A stretch of DNA of 64,000 nt, taken from Hyaloscypha bicolor E (lineage: Eukaryota; Ascomycota; Leotiomycetes; Helotiales; Hyaloscyphaceae). Positions 22,801-36,000 of this stretch are shown piece by piece (position 1 is the stretch's first letter; each line of letters starts with the position of its first letter). The stretch lies in NCBI RefSeq assembly GCF_002865645.1, contig NW_020194555.1, forward strand, positions 2,072,288 through 2,136,287, written 5' to 3'. Position numbers and translations under genes: made by a program. The notes under the pieces were generated by a model that did not search any database, was not told the DNA's origin, and was given only the letters and a program-made list of their open reading frames with translations.

Positions 22801-25800
22801 TACACCCGACATGCCGTCCAGTAGCAAGGGAGGTGATACTCTGAGCGGAGTTTCACCACAGGCATCAACGAGCCAAGTTTCTTCCGCACCAGGGGCCGCA
22901 TCTCAGTCATCGACCTTCGGAGGCGCCTCTGATACCACTTCGAGTACTCCCAGTATACACTCATCTGACTTAGGCCAAGCATCTCTATCTTCAATAGGTA
23001 ATGCCGAACCAACTTTGAGTTATACGCCATCCCAGTCTCTAGCGGTAGCAGGGTCTTCTAAGACTTCGGGAACCACAAAGGCATCAGATTCTCCCAAGGT
23101 CACAGGGTCCCCCAGGGCATCAGAAACTGCAAAGACATCAAAAACCCCAATGGCATCGGAGTCCCCCTCTTCCAAGACACCAGAGTCTCCTAACACGCCG
23201 GAGACTCCAAAGGCTTCTGAGTCTCTTGAAAGTCCGATTTCTGTGGGATCACTTCCAGCTGCTAGCAGTACCGGTTTCAACTCTTTTGTCTCTTCAAGCC
23301 AAGCTTCGAGTGCACCCTCCATGCAGAGCTCGGTGGCTACTAAGTCTACCTTTCCCGCCATGACGAGCAGCATGCTAAACAGTCAGATCACGTCTGCATT
23401 AGGCTCGCCATCCTCTGCCGAAAGGAGTCCTACTAGATCCCTGGTGCAGCTACCCGCTGAAGGGCAGATGACGGCGACTGAGACTGCTGCCATGACATCT
23501 TCCGCATCATCTCAATCATGCGAGGCTCAAACCCAGACACTGACCAGCGCCACCACCTCGTTGGCAAGCCTGCCGCCTCTTACAACTTCCCAGACAATAA
23601 CCACCGCCCTTGCTTCAACCGACGCCAGTGGAAGCCAGACAGTCAAGCCTGCTTTGACCACTACCCAGCTGTCAGAAATGGGAGGAGAGTCTGCATCTGA
23701 GTCTGCCTCGGCTAACTCCATGCACTCCACTTATACTGGAGCCAATACTCCATCATCCAGCTCTAGCCCATTGGGATCTGGCGCAATGGAAACTGCAATG
23801 ACAAAACCAAGCAGCCCGCCCAACGACGCCAAGATGAGCCAGCCGGTTGGTTCCACGGTTCTTACTGCTACTACCACTCCTGAGACATCCCCATCCTTGA
23901 CCTTGTCGAGCATTGGATCATCTTCTTCTGCCTCTGAGACTCAGGGGTCTGTTGTCAGCCCTTCCCAGGTAACTAAGGGTGTCGATGCTTCATCCTCAGT
24001 AGCAGTGATCACCTCTTACCAGGAGTTCATGATGCCCAGGGCGTCACAATCCGGAACTACCCAGTCTCCAGCATCCTCTGGAAAGATGATTATCTCTGGA
24101 GGCCAGACTGCAGCAGCACCAATGTTAACCGAGGAGCGTCTCATGAGCCAGTCATCCGCATACACCTCGCACGACAAGACCCCAAATGAGAACCCAGTTG
24201 GCTCAACGCCCACCCCAGACAGGACGGTTTCTAGTACGCAGTCGCAGTCACCAAATAAGATCGAATCTTCTCTAAACTCAAAGGCAAGCGAGATGGCGAA
24301 TTCCGGGGTGAGTGAAGAGAGCACGCGCATCTTGCAAGTCTCAAGTCCGAGCGAGAGCATGCTTACTTCGCAGACTTCCAGACCTACTATTCCGGAATCT
24401 AGACCACTCAACATGGCAACCCCTTACCCTACGTCCATTGATGAGACAAGCCGTCTCCCCTCCAATGACATAAACACTGAAGAGCCGCAGAAGAGCAGCA
24501 CCAGCAGCCTGCTAACGAAGTCAGATTTGACCAATGAGATTTCTTCCACAGCCGAGCCGTTGGCCGAATCAAGGCGTACGATGCCTTCTGCATCTACTCC
24601 AAGTAGCCTGTCGCCGGCATTGTCATCGGGTGAGGTCACCTCCGTGGGTGGGGCATCGTCGGTCAGGAAATGGAGACCTCGAAGGGAGCGGAATCAATTG
24701 CACCGAATACGGCGCTCTCTAACGTCTCGCCGGAGACACCCCAAGCCACCGTTTCGGTTAATACCGCAAGTAAGCAGGCAACTGAGGTGGAACCCGCAAT
24801 CTCGACAGATGGTATTCGCCCTACGGACTCCTCGAGCATCGCCAAGGCCGGAACTCGAACAGACAAGATACAGCCTTCAAGCACCAATGAATCTGGAGCG
24901 CAGCAATCTGGTCAGTTGACGACTACGACCCCCCCACCTGAAAGTAGCTCTCACAAATCCGAAGGACAACTTCCCGAGACCACACCGACTCAGCCCCAGT
25001 CTTCTGATGCTACGAAGCATCCCGGTGTGACGCAGGCCCCGGGTGAAGGTGGTTCTCGAGGCGAATCATTCACCTTCACAGCAAGTCAAGCACTGCCAAT
25101 TGAGAGCCACTCCAAGCAGTCACAATCCACACCTGGATCGCCCACGCCCGTTGAGAGTGCCCAAATCGACACGCTGCCTTCATCCGGAACTCAACGTGTG
25201 CCTGGACAATCGAGTTCTGCTCAGATGAGCACCCCTGCTTCTGCCGCTCAACCAAGTACTGGCTCGTCCGGCCCCGTAGTACCTGTCGCTCCTGCCAACA
25301 CAGGAGGGTACAATAATGCAGAACCTCTCTTCAAAATTCCGCCAAGTGAAGGAGGACATGGCCAAAACTCGACAATTCCGGGAAATGGACACTCAGGTCC
25401 GAATCAACCCGGTCAAGGAAACCAGGGCCAAGGTTCGACGAATCCAGGCAACGGACAGCCTAGTCCTAACCAACCTCCCTCGTTACCAAATAACGGGGTC
25501 GGTCAGGAACAGCAAGGCCAAAGCACAACGACTCCAAATTCTAATCAACCATCCTCCTGGCCTAACTACGAGCCAGGCCAGGAACAGCAAGGCCAAGGCT
25601 CAACGGTTCCAGTCGACGGACAACCACGTCCTGAACAGCCTCCTTCCTCGCCAAAGAATAGACAACACCCCGAGTCGGACAAACCAGGCGCTGGATTAAA
25701 TAACGGGGTTAATGGGGGTTCTTCAACACCGGACGAGACTAGTAATGGAAAGGGCCAATTTGGTACTGATCAGTCGAAATCACCATCGAATACTCCCGAG

Positions 25801-27015
25801 AACCGAGAGGGAAATACTCAAGGGCAACCAAGCTCCCCTGGCTCGATCAAAGAGATTCCCAAGCCGCAAAAGTAGGGGCTAGAACACCAACCCATAGAAT
25901 TACCACCTCAGCCCGGAGCATAGAACAATGGACAAGAATCTGAACCGCCAACAGCCAGCAAGGGAGGCAATCATGCGCCGCCAGCTCAACAGCAACCACC
26001 CCAGCTTTCAACCCCTGGCAAAGGAGGCGGCCAGGGACGCCCGGCACCTCCAACAAACCATAACGGGCTTACTTTTGCGCCAACTATTTCCGAGATCTTC
26101 AACTTCTATGATGGCTCCGTGTTCGATCCTACTGGTAACTCCATGACATCGGGAGCTGATAGAATGGCACAAGCACGCGAGATCAACGCCAATGTACCGT
26201 TCGAAATCCAAAGCGGTTTCAACGATAGGAGTATTAACTATTACCATCCTGGAACTGGCGATTTCTTTTACTACAGGGTATACAGTGATAATGGTTGCGC
26301 AATTGTCCAGGTGGCTGCCTCTTGCAATTGCTACGTGAGTGGATTTGATCAACAACTTCACTACTTGACATTCGACCAAGGAGCCGACTTGGAAAGATCC
26401 ACTTTCAATCACAACGCGCGTCTTCCACCCGCAACGAAGCATTCGGTCAAATCTGGCGATACACTACTTGCGATTGCTGAAGGTGATTACTTGGATGCAA
26501 TTGCAAAGGTCTACAACGTTACTCTCTCTGCCATTGTAGCGTTGAACGAACAGATCGAAAATCCTGATCTCATCTTCCCCGGCCAAATGATTAAGGTTCC
26601 CGCCAAAGGACTCGGCGATCCTTTCTGTACGACTGTCGAGCCCGGAGACTCTCTTTACTCGATAGCAGACAAGTGGGGCCTCACCCTACCTTCCGCTGAA
26701 GCAGCCAATCTTTTGATCAAGGACAAGAACCTCATCTATCCGAAACAAGTCGTGAATGTTTCCATGTACTTGCCTGTTCAAGGTAATCTCACATCCGCGA
26801 ACTCTTGCCCAACATGTGAGATGGATGGCCAAGCTGCAACTGCCTTGACTGGTGCTAAGTTTGCGATGGTCACGGCAGCTCCAAAGCTTTTTACGACCAC
26901 AGTTGAGGTTGGACCAACAGCTACCCCAATTGTTGCAAGGGCGCCCGCTTTGGCTGGCTCCGAGGGAACTGTTGAGAATAATTCGTGGGTTGGGAATGGC
27001 GAGTCGGCTCGCTGA
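19818..27015 (+). CDS. Giant secreted Ser/Thr-rich (mucin-like) protein with two C-terminal LysM modules
   Basis: The start at 19818 gives a signal peptide (MHLSRGVLIALALGASNVAA). A huge low-complexity Ser/Thr/Pro region follows, suited to heavy O-glycosylation, then a Gly/Gln/Pro repeat zone (about 25350-25680). A folded tail (about 26060-26420, NYYHPGTGDFFYYRVYSDNG) precedes two LysM modules: HSVKSGDTLLAIAEG to FPGQMIKVP, and CTTVEPGDSLYSIADKWG to YPKQVVNVS. LysM binds chitin or related glucans, so a cell-wall or host-interface role is likely. The frame changes twice and meets two TAG codons (25873, 25921). GT-AG introns at 20463-20521, 24630-24688 and 25872-25958 repair all three breaks and give 2,330 codons. 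Two acceptors are weak (TTTCAAG, GGGAG), so a decayed gene remains possible. Confidence 0.7.
23040..23240 (+). repeat. Short-period Ser/Pro/Lys coding repeat
   Basis: Inside the mucin-like protein, units of about 9-18 bases encode variations of K-A-S-x-S/T-P, such as TPETPKASES and SPRASETAKTS. It looks like slippage-driven expansion in a disordered region. Confidence 0.6.
25350..25680 (+). repeat. Imperfect Gly/Gln/Pro tandem repeats (coding)
   Basis: At least three units share GQEQQGQ or GQGNQGQGS, then a T/N-P-x-N/D-G-Q-P motif, then PNQPPS or PEQPPS. Unit length is about 90-100 bases. The copies are diverged, which argues for an old expansion. Confidence 0.6.
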
Positions 27016-27826
27016 CCTCTTTTTAGAATGCTAACAAGTCGTACAGCAAGCCGTAAGCTTTTCCGTCGTGTCTAAATTCGCAGTGTGGGATTTCAATGCA
27101 CAGGTTGTGAAAATGTAAGTCGTATTCGCTTAATCTTACCCCTTTCTTTACCGAGACCAGGCTAACTCAACAGCCCAGCGTTGAAAAGAGCGAGATTGTC
27201 TTACATAAAATGTAAAGTTCTTAAGATTTGTAAAGTTTAATTAGATAATATAGATTTCTCATAATGGATGGAATATGGTACTTTGAAGATTGTTTTTATT
27301 ACAAAATAGAGATGTAATTTTTAATTAAGTAATATAGATTTCTCATAATGGATTGTTGCAGTAAATGCCGCTCTATGTAATATAATTGAGATATCGAAGG
27401 AAGAGAGGCGTGGAGTGGAGGGCTAGAGCTTAATATAGTGAACAAGATTATGTGAGGACGACACACGTGACTAGCATGCACTTGCCATGCAACATGGATG
27501 GAACATGGCATTTTAAAGATTATTTTTGTTACAAAATAGAGATATTCATTACTTAATTTGGCTTTGATCTGCTATCGTGACAGCGTTTACAAGATGAGAG
27601 ACATAAAAGTGTGATAATATTGGTGTCTGTGCGAGAGAAAGAGTATTGATTGGAATCCCCTGTTGTGATACCCGAAGGTCAGCCCTGTCGTATCTTGCGA
27701 TGTCATTGATGTCTTTTCAATGCATGTGTGGCAACGCCTCAACAACTCGGCCAGTGATGTGTAAAACGAACATTGTCCTGCCAACATTTACATGACGCGC
27801 ATCCGCGAATACTTGACTGACCGGCG
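27016..27826. other. AT-rich intergenic with short direct repeats
   Basis: This stretch separates the convergent LysM gene (+) and NOP53 (-). The string AATATAGATTTCTCATAATGGA occurs twice (about 27248 and 27331). The unit GGATGGAAtATGGtacTTt-AAGATT followed by TTACAAAATAGAGAT also occurs twice (about 27264-27312 and 27494-27541). No gene is supported. Confidence 0.6.
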
Positions 27827-29229
27827 CTAGTGCAGCATGAAATCTTTATGTGTCCACTTCTCCGTTGCCTTTCTCTTTGCTTTCTTCGCAAAGCTGATCG
27901 GTCTGCGGCTCTCGACTTTGCCTCTGACCAGCAAACTCCTGTACCTATCCTTCATCAAGTTGCCTTCTGGCTTCAATAATCTCAGAGACTCCTGTAACTC
28001 ATCTGGCAGGACTAGCTCCAGATCCTTCTCCGGCAATGCAACTTTGCCCAATTTCCTCCTTCGTAGCTCAAGATTGTCATCCTCGCTGCTGTTTTCAGCC
28101 TCATCGGCCACTACTGATTTTCGTAATTTATCCTTCTCTGACAAATCCTTAGCGATTTTCTTGGCAAGGGCGGCTTGCTCATTTTTCTTCTTGATATGCG
28201 CTGCCATTTTTGCCTTTCGTTCTTCCTCCTTCCTGCGTTTGATCCGGTTCCGCTGTGCTTGCGTTTTTCTCTCTGGTCTCTTGGCATTCAATCTCACATC
28301 TTCGGCTCCGCTCTCAAACCCTTCCCATGCAGAATCTTCCTCCCATTCGGATAAATCCGCCTTCGCTTCAGCAGCTTCAGCCTCGGCTGCAGACTTCGCA
28401 GCTGCTTCGAGCCTTACCCGCTCGGCTTCCGCAACATCAAGACGTTTTTGTTCGGCTGCTAATTCCTTCTCTCCCTCTGTGATAAGTCGCTCCTCATAAT
28501 CGGTGAAAACTGGGTTATAGCTGTATCCTCCTTCAGGCTTCTTGACTGCCGGGATATCCCTCCCATTGGCCGCTAACGAAATGGGTTTATGTTTCAAGGT
28601 GGCAGGTGCAACTTTCTTTTTAGTCTTCTCGAGGAAGGAGAATCTCGGATCTTGAGTAGCTTCTTCAACATCCTTCTGTACATCCCAGGGATCGTAGCTT
28701 GCTTCTGTGACTTCAACTAATGCGTCGCTTTGGCGTCCATTGGCAATGTTTCGCAGTCGAGTAAGTTCCTTATGAGAGACGTAACTTGTCCTTTGACGCT
28801 TGGGTTGAATGACGCCATCTGTAGTCTTGTCGCCAGCTCGCTTTTTCTGTGATACCGCCGGTATGGCAGAGCGCTGGGCAATGATCTCGTCGGCTTTGAG
28901 GGGCTTGGAGCCTTTCAGATATTTCTTCTGTATCGAAGCGTCGCCAGCGAGGTCGAGGGTAAAGAGGTCTGCAGAATCTTTTTCGACAATTACACCTCTA
29001 CAGAGCCTGTTCAGCACCGCCATTGAGTAGGGGGGTGTTTGAGTTCATACCCTTTGATCAATTCGTCCCGCACTTCCTCGAGCCCCTCCTGGATCTCTGT
29101 AACGTCGACATTTTTCCTCCAGGCTTTCTTGCCTTTTCGCGAAGGCTGCTTATGTTGCTGAGGTGCTCCCGGCGACACAATTGCTGGCTTGATCATAGGC
29201 ATGACTTTTGGTGCTCGATTCTGGTTCAC
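27827..29229 (-). CDS. NOP53: 60S ribosome biogenesis factor Nop53 (GLTSCR2 family)
   Basis: Nop53 recruits the exosome helicase to trim 7S pre-rRNA and helps 60S assembly in the nucleolus. Exon 1 (29051-29229) and exon 2 (27827-28997) join across a 53 bp intron at ELIKG|GVIVEKDSADLF, giving 449 aa. Features seen are a basic N-terminus (SRKGKKAWRKNVDVTE), ADLFTLDLAGD, the SYVSHKELTRLRNIANG segment, YDPWDV, and GGYSYNPVFTDYEERL. A long charged coiled-coil region rich in Glu, Ala and Lys and a basic C-terminus complete it. These match the family order. It is divergent from YPT6. The long plus-strand frame at 27837-28499 is only the antisense of this coiled coil. Confidence 0.9.
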
Positions 29230-29551
29230 GACGACTCGTGGCGTGGCTGTGGAAGGCTAGTGGTCTTTTTGGTACAATGGGCTTGAAAATATTTTGAAGT
29301 TGGAATTTTTGCTTTATCGTTATCTTCGGTGGGGCGGGGCGGAGTCCCGCCCATCAGGCTTAGCATTAATCCTGGCACCCAGCAGGCCTCCTTTTTCTTC
29401 GAGACCTTGACACAACCCAGGAAATTTCCAAAAAGGGCGCCTCAATAACCAACACACATATCACGGATTCTTTGTACATACTTGACCGCCCCCTTCTGAA
29501 GATTTGCATTTCCCTCGACTTTTTGTGGGCCACCATAATAATAGCGACAAA
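29230..29551. promoter_or_regulatory. Divergent promoter region, NOP53/YPT6
   Basis: About 320 bp lie between the two starts. At about 29335-29355 a GC-rich GGGCGGAGTCCCGCCC hairpin sequence stands out from its surroundings. It may be a regulator site; this is inference. Confidence 0.4.
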
Positions 29552-31032
<1,481 letters not shown>

Positions 31033-32107
31033 ATGGGAATTCTGTCGCGATACATGCGCGTACCGCGCCCGAGGGTATGTTAATCCTTTCTCCAACATCA
31101 CATAAGAACTGCTGCCCTGTGAGGCGGGTTCACTTGCCAACTCATGCTCACTGCGATTATAGAGATTCCTCTACTTCATGAGTCTGCGAACAGGAGTAGA
31201 GATGATCTCGCTCTCCGTGGTTTTCAACAAATTAACAGGCTTCTTCGGGCTCTTGGCCGTCCTCACCGGCTTGCGCCTCTCGCCCCTTCAACTCTCGATG
31301 TACATCTACTCTGTGGGAGTGCTCATCCTCGTCGCTTTCCTCATGCCACATATTCGAAAACAAAGCCCATTTCAATGTCTGGCGCTTGCGTGGTTTTACG
31401 CTCTCGATACGATAATAAACACTGCCTTCACCTCCGCGTTTGCGGTAACATGGTTCCTGGCGGTCAGCGCAGACAACGCGAATCAACGCATCCCGAGTGG
31501 CGCACCAGGGAGTAGCATGATCGACGACACAGCAGGCTTCACGAGTTCACAGCACAATGTCAGTGAGGTCAATGTGATCACGTCTCCTGCCGCTGGAGCA
31601 ACAACCGGACAAGAAGCAGTAGCATACGCGATTGCCAGCTCTGCAGCAGCCACTGCATCAAGCCCGAGCTTGGGCCATGGTGTGGGGATTGAGGAGAGCA
31701 TTCCGAGCATCGTCGTCGTAGTGTTCTTAACCCTGGTTCGGGTCTATTTCATTTTCGTGGTGATGGCTTTCGCGAGACAGGCGTTGCGGCAATACATGTA
31801 CACTTCTTCACCAGCGAAGTTGCATCTCCACACGGATGGGGCGGCCGAGACCATAGCGGATAATCCTTTTGCGGTCGGGTCTCCTGAAGGTGCAGGGTGG
31901 AGGGGAAAGCTGGGGAGGATCATGGTGAAGGTTGGCGAGAACTATTGGCTGGGTGGTCAGGCTGATGAAGCCTGGGCGAAGGGTTTAGATGGGCGATTCA
32001 AGACTACAAAGACTGCGGGTGGACCACCAGGAACGCTGGAACGAGAGCGGCGAGCAAGAAGTGGTACCGGACCGCCTGTTCCCCCTCCGAATATGGTCAA
32101 GACATGA
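31033..32107 (+). CDS. KEI1: Inositolphosphorylceramide synthase regulatory subunit Kei1 (DUF1753)
   Basis: Kei1 partners Aur1 in the Golgi to make inositolphosphorylceramide, the first committed fungal sphingolipid. A 14-codon first exon (31033-31074) encodes MGILSRYMRVPRPR. It joins after an 88 bp intron to RFLYFMSLRTGVE (31163-32107), giving 328 aa. Four hydrophobic spans are visible. The signature SPLQLSMYIYSVGVLIL is followed by RKQSPFQCLALAWFYALD, which is highly conserved in DUF1753. The C-terminus is Pro/basic and includes a Kex2-like Lys/Arg-rich stretch. The tiny first exon could easily be missed by annotation. Confidence 0.9.
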
Positions 32108-33095
32108 GGAACGGGGAATTGTCGGCGTGGCAGAGGGGCCAGGCAGTCGCTTGGAGTGTTCATAGGCGTTATTGGGTAGGCAGAGGGACTGCTTCAATCA
32201 GGCAAGCATTTTTTGGTGTACTGTACGCTCGAGCTACCTACGTGCAGCGTAGGAGTATATAACATAATGATTTAGATGGTAATTGGCGGCGAAGTTCTGA
32301 GAGTGGAAGCGCAATGGATGAATGCATGCATGCATGCCTGTGACAGTGACGGGCCCGGCTACAGAGGACTACTAGGATTTCAAGTAGCACTCTAAATTGA
32401 AGATGTTCTGTTCTGCCCTGTTCTGTTCCGGACCTGCAGCAGACCACACACACATGATCGATCGGTGCTGGGTCGGTGCAGGATCGGAGAAGCAAGGGGA
32501 CGGGGCGTCGGGGGTCAGCGTCGATGTATTCAAGCGACGCCTCGCTGTAGCAAAATGGCGTGCTCGCTGCAGGTGGGGCGGGTCAATTGCCGTGGGCCCT
32601 GGGCCCTGGCCCTTGGGAAGCTTTCAACATGGGTATTGGGCATGGAATCATGGATGGGGGTCGGGGGAGCGAGACAGACGAAGTTGAGAGTAAGTAGCGG
32701 GTGAATGTTCCAGCCGGCAGCGTTGGTAATGCCGCTGCAGAGATTTGCCCACTCGTGGGAGTTGTGGTCGTTCACCCGCTGTGGTTGGCTCGTTCGCTCT
32801 CTCTCGCTCTTGTTTGCTCCATCCAGCCGAAGCATCGCCGTCGACCCCCCCTTCTCCTCCCTTCTCCTCCCTTCACACTCCGACCACGCCCCGCAGCCCA
32901 GCCCAGCCCAGTCCAGCTACGGAGCGCACTAAGGATGGCAAGGTGAAATAATCCAGAAAAATGTCAATGGCCGTCTCCCTCGCCGCCCAGACAACTCTGT
33001 GACTTCTCCCTCTCCTCCTCTTGCTCTCTTCCTCTTCCTCCTCCTCCCCCTCCTCCTCCAACCCGAACCAGAGGGACAATCACCACATTGACAGC
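32108..33095. promoter_or_regulatory. MET5: Long upstream region of the sulfite reductase gene
   Basis: About 990 bp without a supported gene. It has a tandem GCAT run near 32322-32336 and GGGCCCTGGGCCCTGG at about 32596-32612. Strong polypyrimidine blocks (CTTCTCCTCC repeats) lie at 32850-32880 and 33005-33060, just before the start codon. CT-rich tracts of this kind are common in core promoters of strongly expressed filamentous-fungal genes. Confidence 0.5.
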
Positions 33096-36000
33096 ATGGC
33101 CACTGCAGCATCACCAAAGATTCGCACGCCTGAAGAGGCTGGTAAGTCTGTCTGAATCTTCCCCAGACCTTTGTCTTGTCTGCTCCGTGACCCTTTGCTA
33201 ACGGCAATTGCTTCTGAATAGTGGCAAGAATTGCCTACTTGGCCAGCGATGTCATTGTCTCCGTCCAACCGGCTCAAGCAATTGAGTCAGAATTCTCTTC
33301 GCATCTGCATCGCTACGCGGGGCGCAAGGACCGGAGTCTTGTTGCTGCTGCTGAAGATGGTGTCCCCGAGGTCTGTCAACACAACCGTCGGGCGTTGGAA
33401 ATACTAACATATTTGTCTAGGTCCAAGTCGTCAGACACAATGCCGACCCTCTCCTCTCAGTCTTCACGCCAATTCGCAATGGCAGACTTGTTTCCGTCAC
33501 AACGAGCTCTTCCATCCTCGTCTCCTCGGTGCCCCACCTATACCGACTCGCAAACCTCCCCGTTGTGATTCACGTGTCTCTGCAACCTGCACACTACCCC
33601 GACTACTCTTCCATCACCTCGATCCGGAATTCAGGTTTCACGTTCCTGCAGTCCGAGACGTTGCAAGAGGCACAAGATATTGCTTTGACCGCACACGCAC
33701 TAGCGATCAAGTCTGGCAAAGGCGTCATACATTTCTTCGATGCAGGATCGTCAGCACAGGATAACCATATTTCCTTTGAAAACCTGGAGGTTGTTAAGGC
33801 CATTCTCAACCTGGATGCTGTCAAGACCTTTCAGAGCAGGAAGATTGGCGGAAATAGCATTTATGCCGATGATGGAAGAATTGCCACCATTCCAGAGACG
33901 AGTACTCCTATCCAGGCCCTTCCCGGCGCCATGGAAGGGGTTGAGTCGACACCTGTATTGCCCAGTGAACCGCTCACTCCATCGAAAGCTTCCTCGGTAG
34001 GGTCCTCGAAGTCCGGACGGGAAAGCAGCGTGGATAGCAAGGCCAGCGTATCCTCTGCGACTACGGTTGAACTCTCCGGTGTGCGACCTGTCACATCGGA
34101 TGATATTTACGATTTCGTTACTGCCATCTGGTACCAGTTTAAGGAAGGGCTGGGAAGAGAGTACACGCCCTTCCAGTATTCCGGCCCAGCCAATGCTGAG
34201 GATGCTCTCTTTATTTTTGGTTCCGATGTTGGTACATTTGCACAAGCTATCGATGCGGCCAAATCCAGCGATATATACGCAAAATCCGGAGTTATTACCG
34301 CGCGTTTGTATCGACCCTGGCTTGGATCCAAGCTTATCGAAGCCATCCCTAAGTCAATCAAGAGGATAGCAGTTCTTGAGCAAATTAGAAGAAAGACCAC
34401 GAAATGGGGGCCTCTCCTTTTAGACCTACTCACTACTCTCAAGTCTGGACCGGGTGGAGGTGTCGAGACGATCGTGGGACATCAGCTAGGATACATTGCT
34501 CCAGAAACAGTTCGACAAGCTTTGCGTGGTGTATTCCAAAATCTGAAATCTGACAAGCCTATCCAGAATCTTGAAGTTGGCAACCCTAATGGGCCAACCG
34601 AATCACTGGGCGGATATGACCTCTCGCAGCCCAAAGTCGAATCCGCATACATGAAGATTTTGGACCAGATTTTCGGGGAAAAATTGTATCTCGCAAATGT
34701 TATTGGATCTCAAAATGCTGGTATTTCTACCACAGTTGCATCTAATCCTGAGTTTGGCTTCGGATCTCTCTTGGCCAGAAAGGAACATCGCCAACGTTTT
34801 GTTAGCGAGGTCCAACAAGCATCTACGTCGAACGCATTCATCACAGAAGCCCCGAAATCATGGCTATCGAAATGGGTGGCAAGTGTGGATGATGATAAGA
34901 AATCGGATCAATTGGCCGATGATATTATTGCACGACTTGAGACGGATGGGTCGCCGTTATCTAGAAACCTACTTTCAAAGAAAGGCCTCTTCCGAAAAGA
35001 ATCGCCGTGGCTCGTAGGCTCCGATGCTTGGGCTTTTGACCTTGGCAACTCTGGCGTCCATCATGTTATTGCATCTGGAGAAAATGTTAACATGCTCATC
35101 ATCGACTCGACTCCATATTCAGAACGAGCAGCAGGCGACGCTGCCCGAAGAAAGAAGGACATCGGCCTCTATGCGATGAACTATGGCAATGCGTATGTTG
35201 CTTCAGTTGCTGTCTACAGCTCGTATACCCAGGTATTACAAGCTATGATCGAAGCAGACCAATTTGACGGCCCCTCGGTCATCCTAGCTTATTTGCCTTA
35301 CTTCAAAGAGACCGACTCCCCCCTGACGGTCCTGCAGGAGACCAAGAAGGCTGTAGATCTCGGTTACTGGCCCTTGTATAGATGGAGTCCCCGGAATGAG
35401 GAGCAAGGAGGGCCAAACTTTTCATTGGATTCCGAGCGGATCAAGAACGAACTGAAGGAATTCTTGGCACGTGACAATCACCTCACACAACTCATGAAGA
35501 GGCATCCTGAATTCTCTTCCAATCTTTCGCAAGACTATGGTTCCGAGGTCAGAGCACTTCAAAAGCGAAAGGCAAAGGATGCGTACGCGCAGCTCCTCGA
35601 AGGCATGTTTGGCGCGCCTCTCACAATCTTGTTCGCTTCAGATAACGGCAATGCGGAGTCGCTGGCAAAGCGTCTTGGCAACAGAGGAAAGGCTCGTGGT
35701 CTAAAGACGATTGTCATGGCGATGGAAGACTACCCACTGGAGGATCTTCCAAGTGAAGAGAACATCGTCTTTCTCTCCAGCACCGCCGGCCAGGGAGAGT
35801 TCCCGCAGAATGGTCGCGCCTTCTGGGATGCTATCAAAGACAACACAGAACTGGATCTCGCCTCGGTCAACTTCTCTGTCTTCGCACTCGGCGACAGCCA
35901 CTACTGGCCTAGAAAGGAAGACAAACACTATTACAACAAACCTGGGAAGGATCTGGACCGCATACTGACAAATCTTGGTGGGAAGCGTCTAGCAGAAATT

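Noticed and set aside
27837..28499. Plus-strand frame of 220 codons rich in Ser/Phe/Ala
   Set aside because: Exact antisense of the Nop53 coiled coil, which has strong family support on the minus strand.
32238..33079. Several overlapping frames before the sulfite reductase gene
   Set aside because: They arise from low-complexity CT-rich and GC-rich promoter sequence open in several frames at once.
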